Assembly (NCBI RefSeq): GCF_000445065.1
Contig: NZ_ATHO01000007.1
Coordinates: 48,096 to 112,095, forward strand
Source: Sphingobium quisquiliarum P25
Lineage (GTDB): Bacteria; Pseudomonadota; Alphaproteobacteria; Sphingomonadales; Sphingomonadaceae
Length of the DNA: 64,000 nucleotides
Direction of reading: 5' to 3'
The notes under the pieces are model-generated. The model was given only the letters and a program-made list of their open reading frames with translations, did no database searches and was not told the origin of the DNA. Every line of letters begins with the position of its first letter. Position 1 is the first letter of the stretch. This document shows positions 50,073-59,493 of this stretch, in pieces. A program made the position numbers and the translations under genes.

Positions 50073-50984
50073 ATGAGCTTCACCGCCGCCGATGTGCCCG
50101 TTCAGACGGGGCGCACGATCCTTGTCACCGGCGCGAACACGGGCATAGGGCTGGAGGCTGCGAAGGTGCTCGCGGCCAAGGGCGCGCGCGTGCTGCTGGG
50201 GTGCCGCGATGCCGCACGGGCGCAGGCTGCGATGGAGCGGATCAAGGCCGCCACGCCGGGCGCGGACCTCGCCTATGTCGCGCTGGATCAGGCGGACCTC
50301 GCCAGCGTCCGCCGCGCGGCCGGACAGGTCGCGGCGGAACCCCGGCTGGACGTGCTGCTGAACAATGCGGGGGTGATGATCCCGCCGCTTTCCCGGACGG
50401 CACAAGGCGCGGAGTCCCAGTTCGGCGTCAATCATCTGGGCAGCTTTGCGTTGACGGCCCTGCTGCTGCCCAAACTGGCGCAGACCGCTGGCGCGCGCGT
50501 GGTGGTGACCGCCAGCCTCGCGCACCGGCAGGGCCGGATGATGTGGGACAATCTGCACGCGGAAAAAGGCTATAATAGCGGCCGCTTCTATGCGCAGAGC
50601 AAGCTCGCCAACCTGCTGTTCATGCTGGAACTGGACCGCCGCCTGCGCGCAGCGGGATCGCCGGTGAAGGCGATCGGCTGCCATCCGGGCGTGTCGCTGA
50701 CCGAATTGATGCGGCACCTGCCGTCCTGGACGCAGCCGTTGCTGCCGCTCGCCCGCCCGCTGTTCAATCCGGTCGCGGCAGCGGCGTGGCCCGCGCTGCA
50801 AGCGGCAACAGATCCGCAGGCGCAGGGCGGCGACTATTTCGGGCCACAGGGCATTTGGGAAATGCGCGGGGCATCGGGGAAGGCGCGGATCGAAAAGCAT
50901 GCGCTCGATCGCGGCGACGCCCGCCGCCTCTGGGACCTTTCGGTGGAACTGACGGGGATCGATCCCGGATTGCCGGAGGCCTGA
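50073..50984 (+). CDS. Short-chain dehydrogenase/reductase (retinol-dehydrogenase-like)
   Basis: This 303-residue NAD(P)-dependent oxidoreductase of the SDR family has the nucleotide motif VTGANTGIGLEAAKVLAAKG at the start. It also has LNNAGVM, NHLGSFALTALLLP, the catalytic serine region VVVTASLAHR and YAQSKLANLLFMLEL with the YxxxK pair. Its form is that of the retinol-dehydrogenase/WW-oxidoreductase-like group that acts on hydrophobic alcohols. The start at 50073 follows AAAAGG. It diverges from the HxD-protein/monooxygenase unit and may supply that enzyme's ketone. Confidence 0.89.
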   Translation: MSFTAADVPVQTGRTILVTGANTGIGLEAAKVLAAKGARVLLGCRDAARAQAAMERIKAATPGADLAYVALDQADLASVRRAAGQVAAEPRLDVLLNNAGVMIPPLSRTAQGAESQFGVNHLGSFALTALLLPKLAQTAGARVVVTASLAHRQGRMMWDNLHAEKGYNSGRFYAQSKLANLLFMLELDRRLRAAGSPVKAIGCHPGVSLTELMRHLPSWTQPLLPLARPLFNPVAAAAWPALQAATDPQAQGGDYFGPQGIWEMRGASGKARIEKHALDRGDARRLWDLSVELTGIDPGLPEA

Positions 50985-50991
50985 CTCTTTG

Positions 50992-52245
50992 TCAGGCTAC
51001 AGCGCGGGCAGCGTTCGCCACGTCTTCGGGAGTGCAGAAGTAAAGCTGCGCCTTGCCGCCGCGCTTGGACCGGTAGAGCGCCGCATCGGCGCAAGCGGTC
51101 AGATGTTCCAGGTTCAACCCATGCCGGGGCGCCATGGCGATGCCGATGCTGACCGAGATATGCATCGTCATGTCCATGATCTGATAGGGCGCGCTGAGGT
51201 TGCGGATGATGCGGCGAGCCAGCATTTCCGCTTCTCCTTCGTGCCGCACATCCGCCTGGATGACGATGAATTCGTCACCGCCAAGGCGCGCGACGGTATC
51301 GCCTGACCGGACGATCGCGTTCAGGCGCAGAGCGACTTCGCGAAGCACTGCGTCTCCGGCCAGGTGGCCGTAGCGGTCATTGATCGCCTTGAAGCCATCC
51401 AGATCGAGGAAGTGAAGCGCAAGCTGGCGATCGCCCGACGCCGTGGACGGCAGGCTGTCGCGGAACCGTTCACGCAGCATCAGGCGGTTGGGCAGGCCGG
51501 TAAGCGCATCCTGCCGCACCAGATGCGCCAGATCATGCTTGACGGTCAGATGTTCGACTGCGGTCCTGTGCAGATGGCGCACTGACTCCAGGCTGAGCGC
51601 CGTCACCACCGCCAGCAGAAAGGCCTCTACGATAAAATATTCCGAATGGATGCCGGTGCCATAACGGGTGCCTGCATGGACCGCCAGGGCGATGATGGCA
51701 GGCACCGTGGCCAGCAGCAGGCTGGTGACGCAAATGGCTGGCCTGACACCGATGCGGGACACGATGCCCGCGCCGAAGGTGAAGATCAGGCTGATCACCA
51801 GCAAGTGATTGAGCGGCGCATGGCTTTGCAGCACGGTGATGCTGAACCCGGCGAGCAGCAGGGCGAAGGCATGGCTGCCGATCGCATAGCTGCGCTCCCA
51901 CCGCCGCAGCTCGGTTACGGTCAGCATCCCGCCCGCCCTGCGCTGATAGGCGATCAGAAGGGCGAGGCGCGCCGCCGTCAGCGCCGCCGCCGCCGCCATC
52001 AACGCGGCGATGACCGGATCACGATCCTGCGCGAAAATCACTGCGGCCGAAAGCACATATAATATGCCAAGACCAAGGATCGGCAGGCGCATGGAAAACA
52101 GCGTTTCCACCAGGTCGCGATACACCGCGTCCGGCAGTGCGGCCTGCGGCCACCTGCCCAGATGGTGCGTGAGCTTGGCCGGTAATCGCCGGAAGAGAGT
52201 GGCTGGATTTTCCATGAAATGCATAAATCGGGAATAGAGGATCAT
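50992..52245 (-). CDS. Membrane diguanylate cyclase (GGDEF)
   Basis: This enzyme joins two GTP to make cyclic-di-GMP. The 417 residues have five or six membrane helices in the first ~225 residues and a C-terminal GGDEF domain. The active-site motif GGDEF is intact at 322-326, the GTP-binding motifs DALTGLPNR and FLDLDGFKAINDRYGH are present, and an RxxD inhibitory I-site (RSGD, 313-316) lies five residues before it. Activity and product feedback are therefore both expected. Signal input is through the membrane part, which has no named domain. It converges with the SDR gene. A c-di-GMP riboswitch lies 8 kb away. Confidence 0.92.
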   Translation of the reverse strand: MILYSRFMHFMENPATLFRRLPAKLTHHLGRWPQAALPDAVYRDLVETLFSMRLPILGLGILYVLSAAVIFAQDRDPVIAALMAAAAALTAARLALLIAYQRRAGGMLTVTELRRWERSYAIGSHAFALLLAGFSITVLQSHAPLNHLLVISLIFTFGAGIVSRIGVRPAICVTSLLLATVPAIIALAVHAGTRYGTGIHSEYFIVEAFLLAVVTALSLESVRHLHRTAVEHLTVKHDLAHLVRQDALTGLPNRLMLRERFRDSLPSTASGDRQLALHFLDLDGFKAINDRYGHLAGDAVLREVALRLNAIVRSGDTVARLGGDEFIVIQADVRHEGEAEMLARRIIRNLSAPYQIMDMTMHISVSIGIAMAPRHGLNLEHLTACADAALYRSKRGGKAQLYFCTPEDVANAARAVA

Positions 52246-52407
52246 GTCGAACGAAATTCGACAGGCTGGTGAACGGCCCAGCTTGCCGTAGCGTTCCCAC
52301 GGATCAGCCAGTCAGCGGGACGGCCGCTGCCCGGATGGCGAAATCGCCTCTTGGACTTGACGGAAGCCCCTTATTGCGATCAGCGGTAGGCAAGGCAGGA
52401 TCGGGGG

Positions 52408-53157
52408 ATGGCGATGCCTCGTGCAGGAGACGATGTTTCGATGAAGGTGGACACGCCCCGTGCCCCGCAACGCGGACGGCCAAGGCGGCTTGAGCTGGAA
52501 CAAGTGCTGAAGGCGGCGCTGGCGGTGGGGCTGCAACAGTTGACCATGTCCGCCGTGGCCGAACGGCTGGGCGTGGCGAAGGCGGTGCTGTACGGCTATG
52601 TGGCCAACCGCGAGGAGCTGGTGAGGCTAGCCGCCGCCTTTGCCTCGCGCCATCATGATTTCCCCTCGGACGAAGGACAGCCCTGGTCGACCTGGGTGCT
52701 GGAATATGCCCGCGCGCTGTTCGAAACGATGACGATGGAGGGAGAGCTTCTCGAAACCTGGCTGAATGGCGGACAGTCGCCCTTCGTGGAGGTCGATGCG
52801 GGCGAATTATGGCTGTCCGTCCTGACGCGGCGCGGCTTTTCGGGCGACGAGGCGCTGCAACTGCGCCGCGCGGTATCGCATATCGTGATCGGTGCGGCGG
52901 CTGCGGCAAAGCGTGACAGGAACCTGCGGGCGGAGGGGCGGCCGCGCGCCGCGGGGGTGAAGAAGGCGCTGCTCAGCCGGACGCCGGAGGAAGCGCCGCT
53001 GCTGCGTCAGTTCCTGAACGTCTTCTCCCGCGAGGTGAATGAGCATAACTGGGAATATGGGTTGTTCATCCTGTTAAAGGGGGTGACGGTGGCCCGCGAC
53101 GCGCTCGCCCTCGAAAATGGCGACTCGCGGCATCCTTTTGAGGAACTGGCCTTTTGA
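52408..53157 (+). CDS. TetR-family regulator C
   Basis: This 249-residue regulator is TetR-like. The helix-turn-helix region reads VLKAALAVGLQQLTMSAVAE then RLGVAKAVLYGYVANREELV, and a TetR_C-like domain fills the rest. GGGGG precedes the ATG, and a later Met (MKVDTPRAP) is an alternative. It is divergent from the diguanylate cyclase gene. An AKAVLYGYV recognition helix is less common than the usual TLYRYF. Confidence 0.83.
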   Translation: MAMPRAGDDVSMKVDTPRAPQRGRPRRLELEQVLKAALAVGLQQLTMSAVAERLGVAKAVLYGYVANREELVRLAAAFASRHHDFPSDEGQPWSTWVLEYARALFETMTMEGELLETWLNGGQSPFVEVDAGELWLSVLTRRGFSGDEALQLRRAVSHIVIGAAAAAKRDRNLRAEGRPRAAGVKKALLSRTPEEAPLLRQFLNVFSREVNEHNWEYGLFILLKGVTVARDALALENGDSRHPFEELAF

Positions 53158-53278
53158 AGCGATGTGCGTGAGCCAGTCCGCCCGCTGGATGAAATCACAT
53201 CAGCTTTCATGAACCTGAACGGCTTTCGCGCGTTTTCCCTTTATGCAGCCGCGCCTTGCGGACTGCGCGGAGGGATGG

Positions 53279-53593
53279 ATGGCGGTTTGCGTAGAATTTC
53301 CCAATGGTTTTCGCCGGGACGTCCCCTCGCAGCTTCGACCCTTGAGTGAACCGTTGGACGGCATGCCTGAATATGAACAGGTGCCGCTGAACTGCGACCC
53401 TTGCTGGCGCTATGAACGGGTTGGGTCACGGTGGATCGCCGTGCGCCGCCACGCCGCCGTCACCACGCTGCAACAGCCGGTGGCCGAATGGTGGCGGTCG
53501 ATCGAGCAGATGCGTGAGCCTGCAAGCCCGCCGCTGACGCTGCGGCACGGCCCCGGCGATGATGACGCCGGGGCGCTGCGGCCAGCGGCGTAG
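53279..53593 (+). CDS. Small hypothetical protein
   Basis: The 104 residues begin MAVCVEFPNGFRRDVPSQLR and contain CDPCWRYERVGSRWIAVRR, with a C-x2-C pair and a W-rich centre. I recognise no family. The ATG at 53279 has GAGGGATGG before it. The frame could be chance in this GC-rich DNA, but the reading is plausible protein and it fills a gap between TetR C and the convergent ModE-like gene. Confidence 0.35.
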   Translation: MAVCVEFPNGFRRDVPSQLRPLSEPLDGMPEYEQVPLNCDPCWRYERVGSRWIAVRRHAAVTTLQQPVAEWWRSIEQMREPASPPLTLRHGPGDDDAGALRPAA

Positions 53594-53594
53594 A

Positions 53595-53972
53595 TCAAGG
53601 ATCAGGAGATAGGGGCTCGTCGCGAAGCAGCGGAAGCAGGCTCTGTTCCGCGCCCGGTTGCGCGGCGCCTGCCGCAGCCGCCTGTATGGCGCGATAGGCA
53701 GCCAGCACCGCCTCGCCCGCAGTGGTGACATGCGCGCCCTTGTCGCGTCCGCCGCCCGGCACCGCAACCACGAGCCTTTCGCGCCAGCAGCGGTTCATCG
53801 CGTCCACCAGCAACCAAGTGCGGCGGTAGCTCATGCCCAGCGCCCGGCCGGCGGCGGAAATCGACCCGGTCTCGCGGATAGCGTCGAGCAGATCGGCCTT
53901 GCCCGGACCCATGGCGATTTCGCTGCCGCACATAATCTGGATCTTGATCTTGAGCGAAGCAGGGGAGGGCAT
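53595..53972 (-). CDS. ModE-like winged-helix regulator (DNA-binding domain only)
   Basis: This 125-residue protein matches the N-terminal DNA-binding domain of ModE: DLLDAIRETGSISAAGRALG then MSYRRTWLLVDAMNR and GGGRDKGAHVTTAGEAVLAAY. Full ModE has two molybdate-binding (TOBE/MOP) domains after this, which are absent here. Such short forms are common and are described as molybdenum-dependent or LysR-like regulators. No molybdate transport genes are nearby, so the target cannot be named. Confidence 0.85.
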   Translation of the reverse strand: MPSPASLKIKIQIMCGSEIAMGPGKADLLDAIRETGSISAAGRALGMSYRRTWLLVDAMNRCWRERLVVAVPGGGRDKGAHVTTAGEAVLAAYRAIQAAAAGAAQPGAEQSLLPLLRDEPLSPDP

Positions 53973-54049
53973 GATGGCGATTGTAGGCCATTATTCCGTC
54001 AGGGCCACTGCTTTTCCCGAAGGCTGCATAGCGGCCCGTGTCCAGCGTG

Positions 54050-56074
54050 TCAGGCGGTCTGCCGCGCTGCCTGGACGATCGTGCCAGCGACTTTCGGGGC
54101 GACTTCGGCAAGATGATCGAAGCGTGAAATATAATGGGCCATTCCCTGGCTCATCGACCGGATTTCCGCCTCCAGTCCGTGCAGCCCCGCTTCGGGCAGC
54201 AGTGCTTCGATCACCTCCCAGTTCGACCAGCCCTCCAGCGTACCCAGCCGCAGCATCTGCCCGCGCCTGCTGGCGATGGCGGAGGTGATGCGCGACGTCG
54301 CGCTGCCGGGCGTGGTGATGGTCACATGCGCCACCGGCTCCAGCAGATAGGGCGAGGCGGCGGCAAGCGCGTCGGCCATGGCGATCCGCCCGGCGGTGCG
54401 GAACGCGAGTTCGGAACTGTCCACGCTGTGGAAGGAACCATCGATCAGCGCCGCCGCCACGTCCACCACCGGAAAGCCGAGGGGGCCTTTCGCCAGCGCA
54501 TCCATCATGCCTTTTTCGACCGCCGGTATCCACTGCTTGGGAACAGCGCCGCCGGTGATCCGCTCCTCGAACATTATGCCTTCGCCGCGCTCCAGCGGGC
54601 GGACCTCCAGCACCACGTCGCCATATTGGCCGTGGCCGCCCGACTGCTTGCGGTGACGGCCGCGCTGCGTCACCGGCTTGCGGATGGATTCGCGGTAGGC
54701 GATGGACGGGCGCTGCACGCTTAGCGCCACGCCATAGCGGCGCTTCAGGCGGTTGATCGCCACCGCCAGATGCTCCTCGTTCATGCCGTGGAGCAACGCC
54801 TCATGCGACATTGCGTCCTGATCCCAGCCAAGCCCCGGATCTTCTTCGGTCAGGCGGTTGAGCGCGGCCGACAGGCGCACTTCGTCCTTGTGATCCTTGG
54901 CCGCGATGGCGATGGCGCAATTGGCCACGGGCTTTTCGCCGTGAAGGTCTGCCTTGACCGGCTTTCCAGCAGTGCCCAGCGTGTCCCCGGCCCGGACGGT
55001 GTCGACCTTTGCGATGCCGGTGATCGATCCCGGCGCGGCGGACGCCGCCTTGGCCGTCGATCCGCCTTGCAGAGTGAACAATCCCCCTGCTCTCATGGGC
55101 TGGCCGTCAGTGTCGATCAGCTCAGCCCCATCGGCAAGCGGCCCGCCGAACAGCCGCGCCAGCGCCAGCCGCCCGACCGCCGCCGCATGCGATATCTTGA
55201 AGACCTGCGCGCATTCGCCATCCAGTCCAAGGCGCGCCGCCGTCTGCGCCTCATGTGGCGTGTCGTGCCGCAACATCTTGAGCAACCGCCTGAGCCCGAA
55301 GCCGCTGGCGGCCGATCCGAACAGCACCGGGACGATCAGCCCGCTCGCCGTTTCCCTGGCGAGATCAGCGAAGATCGTGTCCAGCCTTGGCTGCTCGTCG
55401 GATAAAAGCTGTTCGAGCAGCGCGTCGTCATGATCGGCCAGTTGTTCCAGCATGTGGAAACGGGCCGCCGCTTCCTCCCCCGCCTGCTCTGGCGGCAGCG
55501 CCACCAGCGTGGAAGCCTTGCCCTGACCATAAAGATAGGCGCGTTCATGGGCGAGGTCCACGAAGCCCACCACCCGTTCCCCTTCGCGGATCGGGATCTG
55601 GCGGGCGACCAGCGCCGCCTTGCTCATGGGCGCGAGCGCGGCAAGCAGTTCTTCGATGCTACCGCGCGCCTGATCGATCTTGTTGACGAACAGGGCATGG
55701 GGAATGCCCGCCTGTTCCAACATCCTGAGCGCTGGTTCGATCAGGGGCGCGCGGGCCGGATCGGGATCGGCCACCACGATGGCGAGGTCGGCCAAGCGAA
55801 GCGCCGCCGCGCCATCGGCCGCGAAACCAGGCGAGCCGGGGATGTCGATCAGGCAGAAACCATCGCCCATCCATTCGAACTGCATCAGGTTGAGTTCGGT
55901 CGAACTGCCGCGCTCGCGCGCTTCGGGGCTTGAGTCGCCGATGCTGCTGCCCGCCTGCACCGATCCCTGACGCGGGATGGCGCCAGCGACGAACAGCAGT
56001 GCTTCGGCAAGGCTGGTCTTACCCGCTCCGGCGGGTCCTGCGAGCGCGACGGCTCGCAATCTGCTGCCGCTCAT
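54050..56074 (-). CDS. Elongation factor G-like GTPase (EF-G2 type)
   Basis: The 674-residue protein has the five-domain EF-G layout. The G-domain P-loop AGPAGAGKTS and NKID are present, followed by EF-Tu-like beta domain 2 and domains III-V (HEALLHGMNEEHLAVAINRL, GGHGQYGDVVLEVRPL, KGMMDALAKGPLGFPVVDV, SRRGQML). The G2 threonine loop is replaced and G3 reads DIPGSPGF rather than DTPGHxDF, so the catalytic His is missing. This matches the EF-G-like paralogues that bind ribosomes but do not support translocation. The start at 56074 follows a GGAG-rich stretch, and the frame could begin 21 bp earlier. Confidence 0.85.
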   Translation of the reverse strand: MSGSRLRAVALAGPAGAGKTSLAEALLFVAGAIPRQGSVQAGSSIGDSSPEARERGSSTELNLMQFEWMGDGFCLIDIPGSPGFAADGAAALRLADLAIVVADPDPARAPLIEPALRMLEQAGIPHALFVNKIDQARGSIEELLAALAPMSKAALVARQIPIREGERVVGFVDLAHERAYLYGQGKASTLVALPPEQAGEEAAARFHMLEQLADHDDALLEQLLSDEQPRLDTIFADLARETASGLIVPVLFGSAASGFGLRRLLKMLRHDTPHEAQTAARLGLDGECAQVFKISHAAAVGRLALARLFGGPLADGAELIDTDGQPMRAGGLFTLQGGSTAKAASAAPGSITGIAKVDTVRAGDTLGTAGKPVKADLHGEKPVANCAIAIAAKDHKDEVRLSAALNRLTEEDPGLGWDQDAMSHEALLHGMNEEHLAVAINRLKRRYGVALSVQRPSIAYRESIRKPVTQRGRHRKQSGGHGQYGDVVLEVRPLERGEGIMFEERITGGAVPKQWIPAVEKGMMDALAKGPLGFPVVDVAAALIDGSFHSVDSSELAFRTAGRIAMADALAAASPYLLEPVAHVTITTPGSATSRITSAIASRRGQMLRLGTLEGWSNWEVIEALLPEAGLHGLEAEIRSMSQGMAHYISRFDHLAEVAPKVAGTIVQAARQTA

Positions 56075-56189
56075 CCTGGCTCTCCTCCAACTCATCCGTC
56101 CCTTGTGCGGGGATGGCCGTGTGGAGCGGCGATGTTCCTCCTAAACCGGCCCGAACGCAAGCGGGCCAAAAGGGGAGGCCGATTATCCT

Positions 56190-57956
56190 TCAGAGCGGCC
56201 AAACCCAGAGGATCAGCGGCGTGCCCAGCAGAACCACCAGCAGCGACAGCGGCGCGCCCAGCCGGGCATAGTCGCTGAATTTATATCCTCCCGGCCCCAG
56301 CACCAGCGTGTTGCACTGATGCCCGATCGGCGTCAGGAAATCGCACCCCGCGCCCACGGCGGTGGCGATCAGGAAGGCTTCGGGCCGATAGCCAAGGTCA
56401 TGGGCGAAGACAGCGGCAATGGGAGCCATGACCAGCACGGTGGCCGCATTGTTGAGGAAGGGCGTCACCGCCATTGCCGTCACCAGGATCAGCGCCACCG
56501 CGCCCCAGGGGGGCAGCACCGCAGCGGTGTGCGCCAGGCCGGTCGCGATCACGTCCGATGCGCCCGTGCCTTGAAGCGACTCGCTGACCGGGATCAATGC
56601 GCCCAGCATGATGAGGATGGGCCATTCCACCGCCTCATAGGCTTCGCGCACCGGCAGCGCGCCGGTGATGACCACGGCTCCAGCAGCCGCGAAGAAGGCG
56701 ACGGCGACCGGGACGACGCCCGTCGCGGTCGCGGTCATCGCAATCGCCAATATGGCGAGCGGCAACCATCCCTGTTTCGACAGGCCAAGCCGGATCGGCC
56801 GTTGCGCCAGAGGAAGCGCGCCAAGCTGGTTCAGGCGGTTGGGCAACTGCGCCAGCGACCCCTGCAACACCAGCACATCGCCCGCGCGCAGCACGATCTG
56901 CCCCAGCTTGCGCGTCAGCGTCTCGCCTGAACGCGCCACCCCGATCAGGTTGATGCCGAATCGTTCCCGCAGTTGAAGGCGGCCCGCCGTGCGGCCGATC
57001 AGAGCCGAGTCCGTCGTGACCACCGCTTCGATCACGCCGATGTCGTCGCTGTCATCGTCCGTTTCGCGATCGGTTCCGGTCAGCGCCAGCTTGTCGCGCG
57101 CGATCACCCGCTCCAGCGCGTCGGGTTCCCCGCCCAGGATCAGCACGTCGCCTTCATGAAGATGGACTTGCGGTTCGACCGCGCCGTGCATGTCGCCGCG
57201 CAAGAGGCTGGTCACCGTGATCTGCTGTTCATGGCGGTTCAGAAACTGTTCGATCGTGTCGCCGATCGCGGGGGAGCCTTCGGGCACCTTCGCTTCGGTC
57301 ACATAGTCGGAAATGTTGAGCGCCTCGCCCATCGTGGGAGCGCCCTGCCGGTTCCGGGGCAGCAGCCGGTAGCCGAAGCGCAGAAAGATCAGCCCGATCA
57401 GCAGCAGCCCAAAACCGGTGGGAAAGAAATCGAACATATGAAAGGGTTCGCCCGTCATATCCTGCCGCACGCGGCTGACGATGATGTTGGGCGACGTGCC
57501 GACCAATGTCATCAGGCCGCCCAGAAGCGATGCGAAGGACATGGGCATCAGGTAGACCGATGCGCTGGCGTCATTCTTCTTCGCCATCTGCAATGCCGCG
57601 GGCATCAGCATGGCCAGGGCGCCCACATTCTTGATCAGGGCGGATGCGACGCCGACCGACGCGGTCAGCACCAGCAGTTGCGAACTGATGCGGCGGACAT
57701 GCTGGGAAACGAAGCCGAGCGCCGTCTCTATCGCCCCGGACCGCTGCACCGCCGCCGACAGCACCAGCGCCGATCCCACGATGATGACGATATCGTCTGA
57801 AAAGCCCGAAAAGGCGTCCTTGGGTTTTACGATGCCGATCAGCAGCGCCGTCAGCAAGGCGATCACCGCCGTCACATCATAGCGGAAGCGGCCCCAGATG
57901 AAGAGGCCCATCATGCCCGCCAGCGTCGCTATGGAAAGCCATTGGGAAAGCGTCAT
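56190..57956 (-). CDS. SLC13/DASS-family permease with TrkA-C domains
   Basis: This 588-residue inner-membrane transporter of the sodium:sulfate/dicarboxylate (SLC13-like, CitT/ArsB superfamily) group has two halves of five to six helices. Between the halves, from about residue 205 to 375, two TrkA-C-like regulatory domains occur (EGSPAIGDTIEQFLNRHEQQ and DSALIGRTAGRLQLRERFGI segments). The helix hairpin motif is LVGTSPNIIVSRVRQDMTGE in the first half and PIGHQCNTLVLGPGGYKFSD in the second. Members carry sulfate, phosphate or organic acids. The substrate cannot be told. Confidence 0.87.
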   Translation of the reverse strand: MTLSQWLSIATLAGMMGLFIWGRFRYDVTAVIALLTALLIGIVKPKDAFSGFSDDIVIIVGSALVLSAAVQRSGAIETALGFVSQHVRRISSQLLVLTASVGVASALIKNVGALAMLMPAALQMAKKNDASASVYLMPMSFASLLGGLMTLVGTSPNIIVSRVRQDMTGEPFHMFDFFPTGFGLLLIGLIFLRFGYRLLPRNRQGAPTMGEALNISDYVTEAKVPEGSPAIGDTIEQFLNRHEQQITVTSLLRGDMHGAVEPQVHLHEGDVLILGGEPDALERVIARDKLALTGTDRETDDDSDDIGVIEAVVTTDSALIGRTAGRLQLRERFGINLIGVARSGETLTRKLGQIVLRAGDVLVLQGSLAQLPNRLNQLGALPLAQRPIRLGLSKQGWLPLAILAIAMTATATGVVPVAVAFFAAAGAVVITGALPVREAYEAVEWPILIMLGALIPVSESLQGTGASDVIATGLAHTAAVLPPWGAVALILVTAMAVTPFLNNAATVLVMAPIAAVFAHDLGYRPEAFLIATAVGAGCDFLTPIGHQCNTLVLGPGGYKFSDYARLGAPLSLLVVLLGTPLILWVWPL

Positions 57957-58047
57957 GAAGCGGGGTAACTGGCTATCATGGTCCGGCCCTTAGCGCAGGG
58001 TTGGGAAAAGGCAATTCCGGTGGAGGAGCGTTCTCGTCAAGGCGCTC

Positions 58048-58254
58048 CTACCCGTCCGGTTCCGGGCCATTGGCCTCTGCGCTCGCGGGACGCATCGGCT
58101 CGCCTTGCGGAGGCATCGCGCCCCGCGGCGGGCGGGACGCCGGATCGGGCGCCCTGTCGCTGGTATAGATGATCACCCCGATGAGGAGGATCAGTCCCAG
58201 CAGGATCGCGATGACGAACAGGCAGGATTTCCGCTTGGCCCGCAGGTCAGCCAC
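58048..58254 (-). CDS. Small single-span membrane protein
   Basis: The 68 residues have one strong membrane helix, CLFVIAILLGLILLIGVIIY, after a basic MADLRAKRKS start. They end in a Pro/Glu-rich tail. It overlaps the end of the next upstream gene by 8 bp, so the three minus-strand genes here are coupled. No function is known. Confidence 0.6.
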   Translation of the reverse strand: MADLRAKRKSCLFVIAILLGLILLIGVIIYTSDRAPDPASRPPRGAMPPQGEPMRPASAEANGPEPDG

Positions 58255-58510
58255 GGCCCTTGTCCCTTCCGGTGGCGGGGAAGGGCACCTGGCTCAGCCT
58301 TTCCATCACGCCCCGGAACGGATCATCCTTGGCCAGTGGGAATTTCCGGCGCAGCATCTTCCCGATCGTCATCAGATCGTGATGCGCAAGATTGCCGATC
58401 AATATGGGTTTTCGCGCCATGGCCATGCTCCAGGCAGCACCAACCAGCCGCGAGCCGCGCGGTGCCATGGATTTCGGCTGCGGCACGATTTTTCCTGATC
58501 CTGCGGTCAT
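58247..58510 (-). CDS. Small hypothetical protein
   Basis: The 87 residues, basic and without a membrane helix, include SAWSMAMARKPI-like and KMLRRKFPLAKDDPFRGVME segments. I recognise no family. Its ATG overlaps the stop of the YihY gene by four bases and its stop overlaps the next gene, which argues that it is real and co-translated. Confidence 0.55.
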   Translation of the reverse strand: MTAGSGKIVPQPKSMAPRGSRLVGAAWSMAMARKPILIGNLAHHDLMTIGKMLRRKFPLAKDDPFRGVMERLSQVPFPATGRDKGRG

Positions 58511-59493
58511 GGGCGATCATTGATCCCGGCCTTGCCGTCCTCTTCGGTCTTCGTGCCCTTCGCGACATGGTCCGCCGCCCAGGCTCCGCGCGCGCCGATC
58601 GGCTTTTCCGCGCCCTTGGTGCTGTCGCGCGCCGTCTGATGCTCCAGTTCCGAATTCAGCTCCGCGCCGAACATCAAAATGTAGCTGGTCATATATATCC
58701 AGGTCAGCAGGATTACGATCGTCGCCAGCGATCCATAGGTCGCATTGTAATTGCCGAACTGTGAGACATAGACCGCGAAACCCAGTGTCAGCAGCACCCA
58801 CCCGAATGCGAAGAACAGCGATCCGGGCGTCAGCCATACCCAGCGCGCCTTCCTGCGCGAGGGGCCGTAGCGGAACAGGGTCGCCGCCACCGCCGCCGCC
58901 GCGCAGCCCAGCATGAGGTAGGACAGGATTTTGGACAGCGCCGCTATGACCGGCATGGACGGCAACAGCGCCTCGACATAGGCGAAGATAGTGACGGAAA
59001 GCAGCGCCGCCACGGCCATGAGCACAGCGCCGCCCGTAATCAGAAGCGCGAGCAGATTGACCGTCAGGAACCCGCGCTTCTCCTCCTCCTCATAGGCGAT
59101 GTTGAGCGCTGTGATGATCGCCGCCGCGCCGTTGCGGGCGCTGAACAGAGCCAGCGCCAAAGCCAGGAAGACGGCCAGCCCCTTCTTGCTGCCGGAGGTC
59201 TGGACCACATACATAAGCTGTTCGCCGATGAACTTCGCAGCGTCGGGCGGCATGACCCGCGTGATCGCCGTCATATTCTCCGTCACCGCCTGAGGATCGG
59301 CGAGCAGGCCATAGGTCAGCACGATCGCGCCCAGCAGCGGCAGCAAAGCCAGGAAGGCGTAGAAGGAAACCCCCGCCGCCACCAGGCTGATATTGTCGCG
59401 CGACGTTTCCTTCCACGTCCTGACAAGCACGTCCTTCCACGCGCGCGCTGGCATTTTCCATGGGCTTGTGGCGGAACGCCCTTCATCAACCAT
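58507..59493 (-). CDS. YihY/BrkB-family membrane protein
   Basis: This 328-residue inner-membrane protein has six hydrophobic segments. The family block is NISLVAAGVSFYAFLALLPL. The other landmarks are GAAAIITALNIAYEEEEKRG and YGSLATIVILLTWIYMTSYI with LMFGAELNSELEHQ. It was once called ribonuclease BN, but it is not the nuclease and its transport role is undefined. The ATG at 59493 is preceded by AAGGGG at good spacing. The tail is rich in charged residues. First gene of a three-gene unit. Confidence 0.89.
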   Translation of the reverse strand: MVDEGRSATSPWKMPARAWKDVLVRTWKETSRDNISLVAAGVSFYAFLALLPLLGAIVLTYGLLADPQAVTENMTAITRVMPPDAAKFIGEQLMYVVQTSGSKKGLAVFLALALALFSARNGAAAIITALNIAYEEEEKRGFLTVNLLALLITGGAVLMAVAALLSVTIFAYVEALLPSMPVIAALSKILSYLMLGCAAAAVAATLFRYGPSRRKARWVWLTPGSLFFAFGWVLLTLGFAVYVSQFGNYNATYGSLATIVILLTWIYMTSYILMFGAELNSELEHQTARDSTKGAEKPIGARGAWAADHVAKGTKTEEDGKAGINDRP

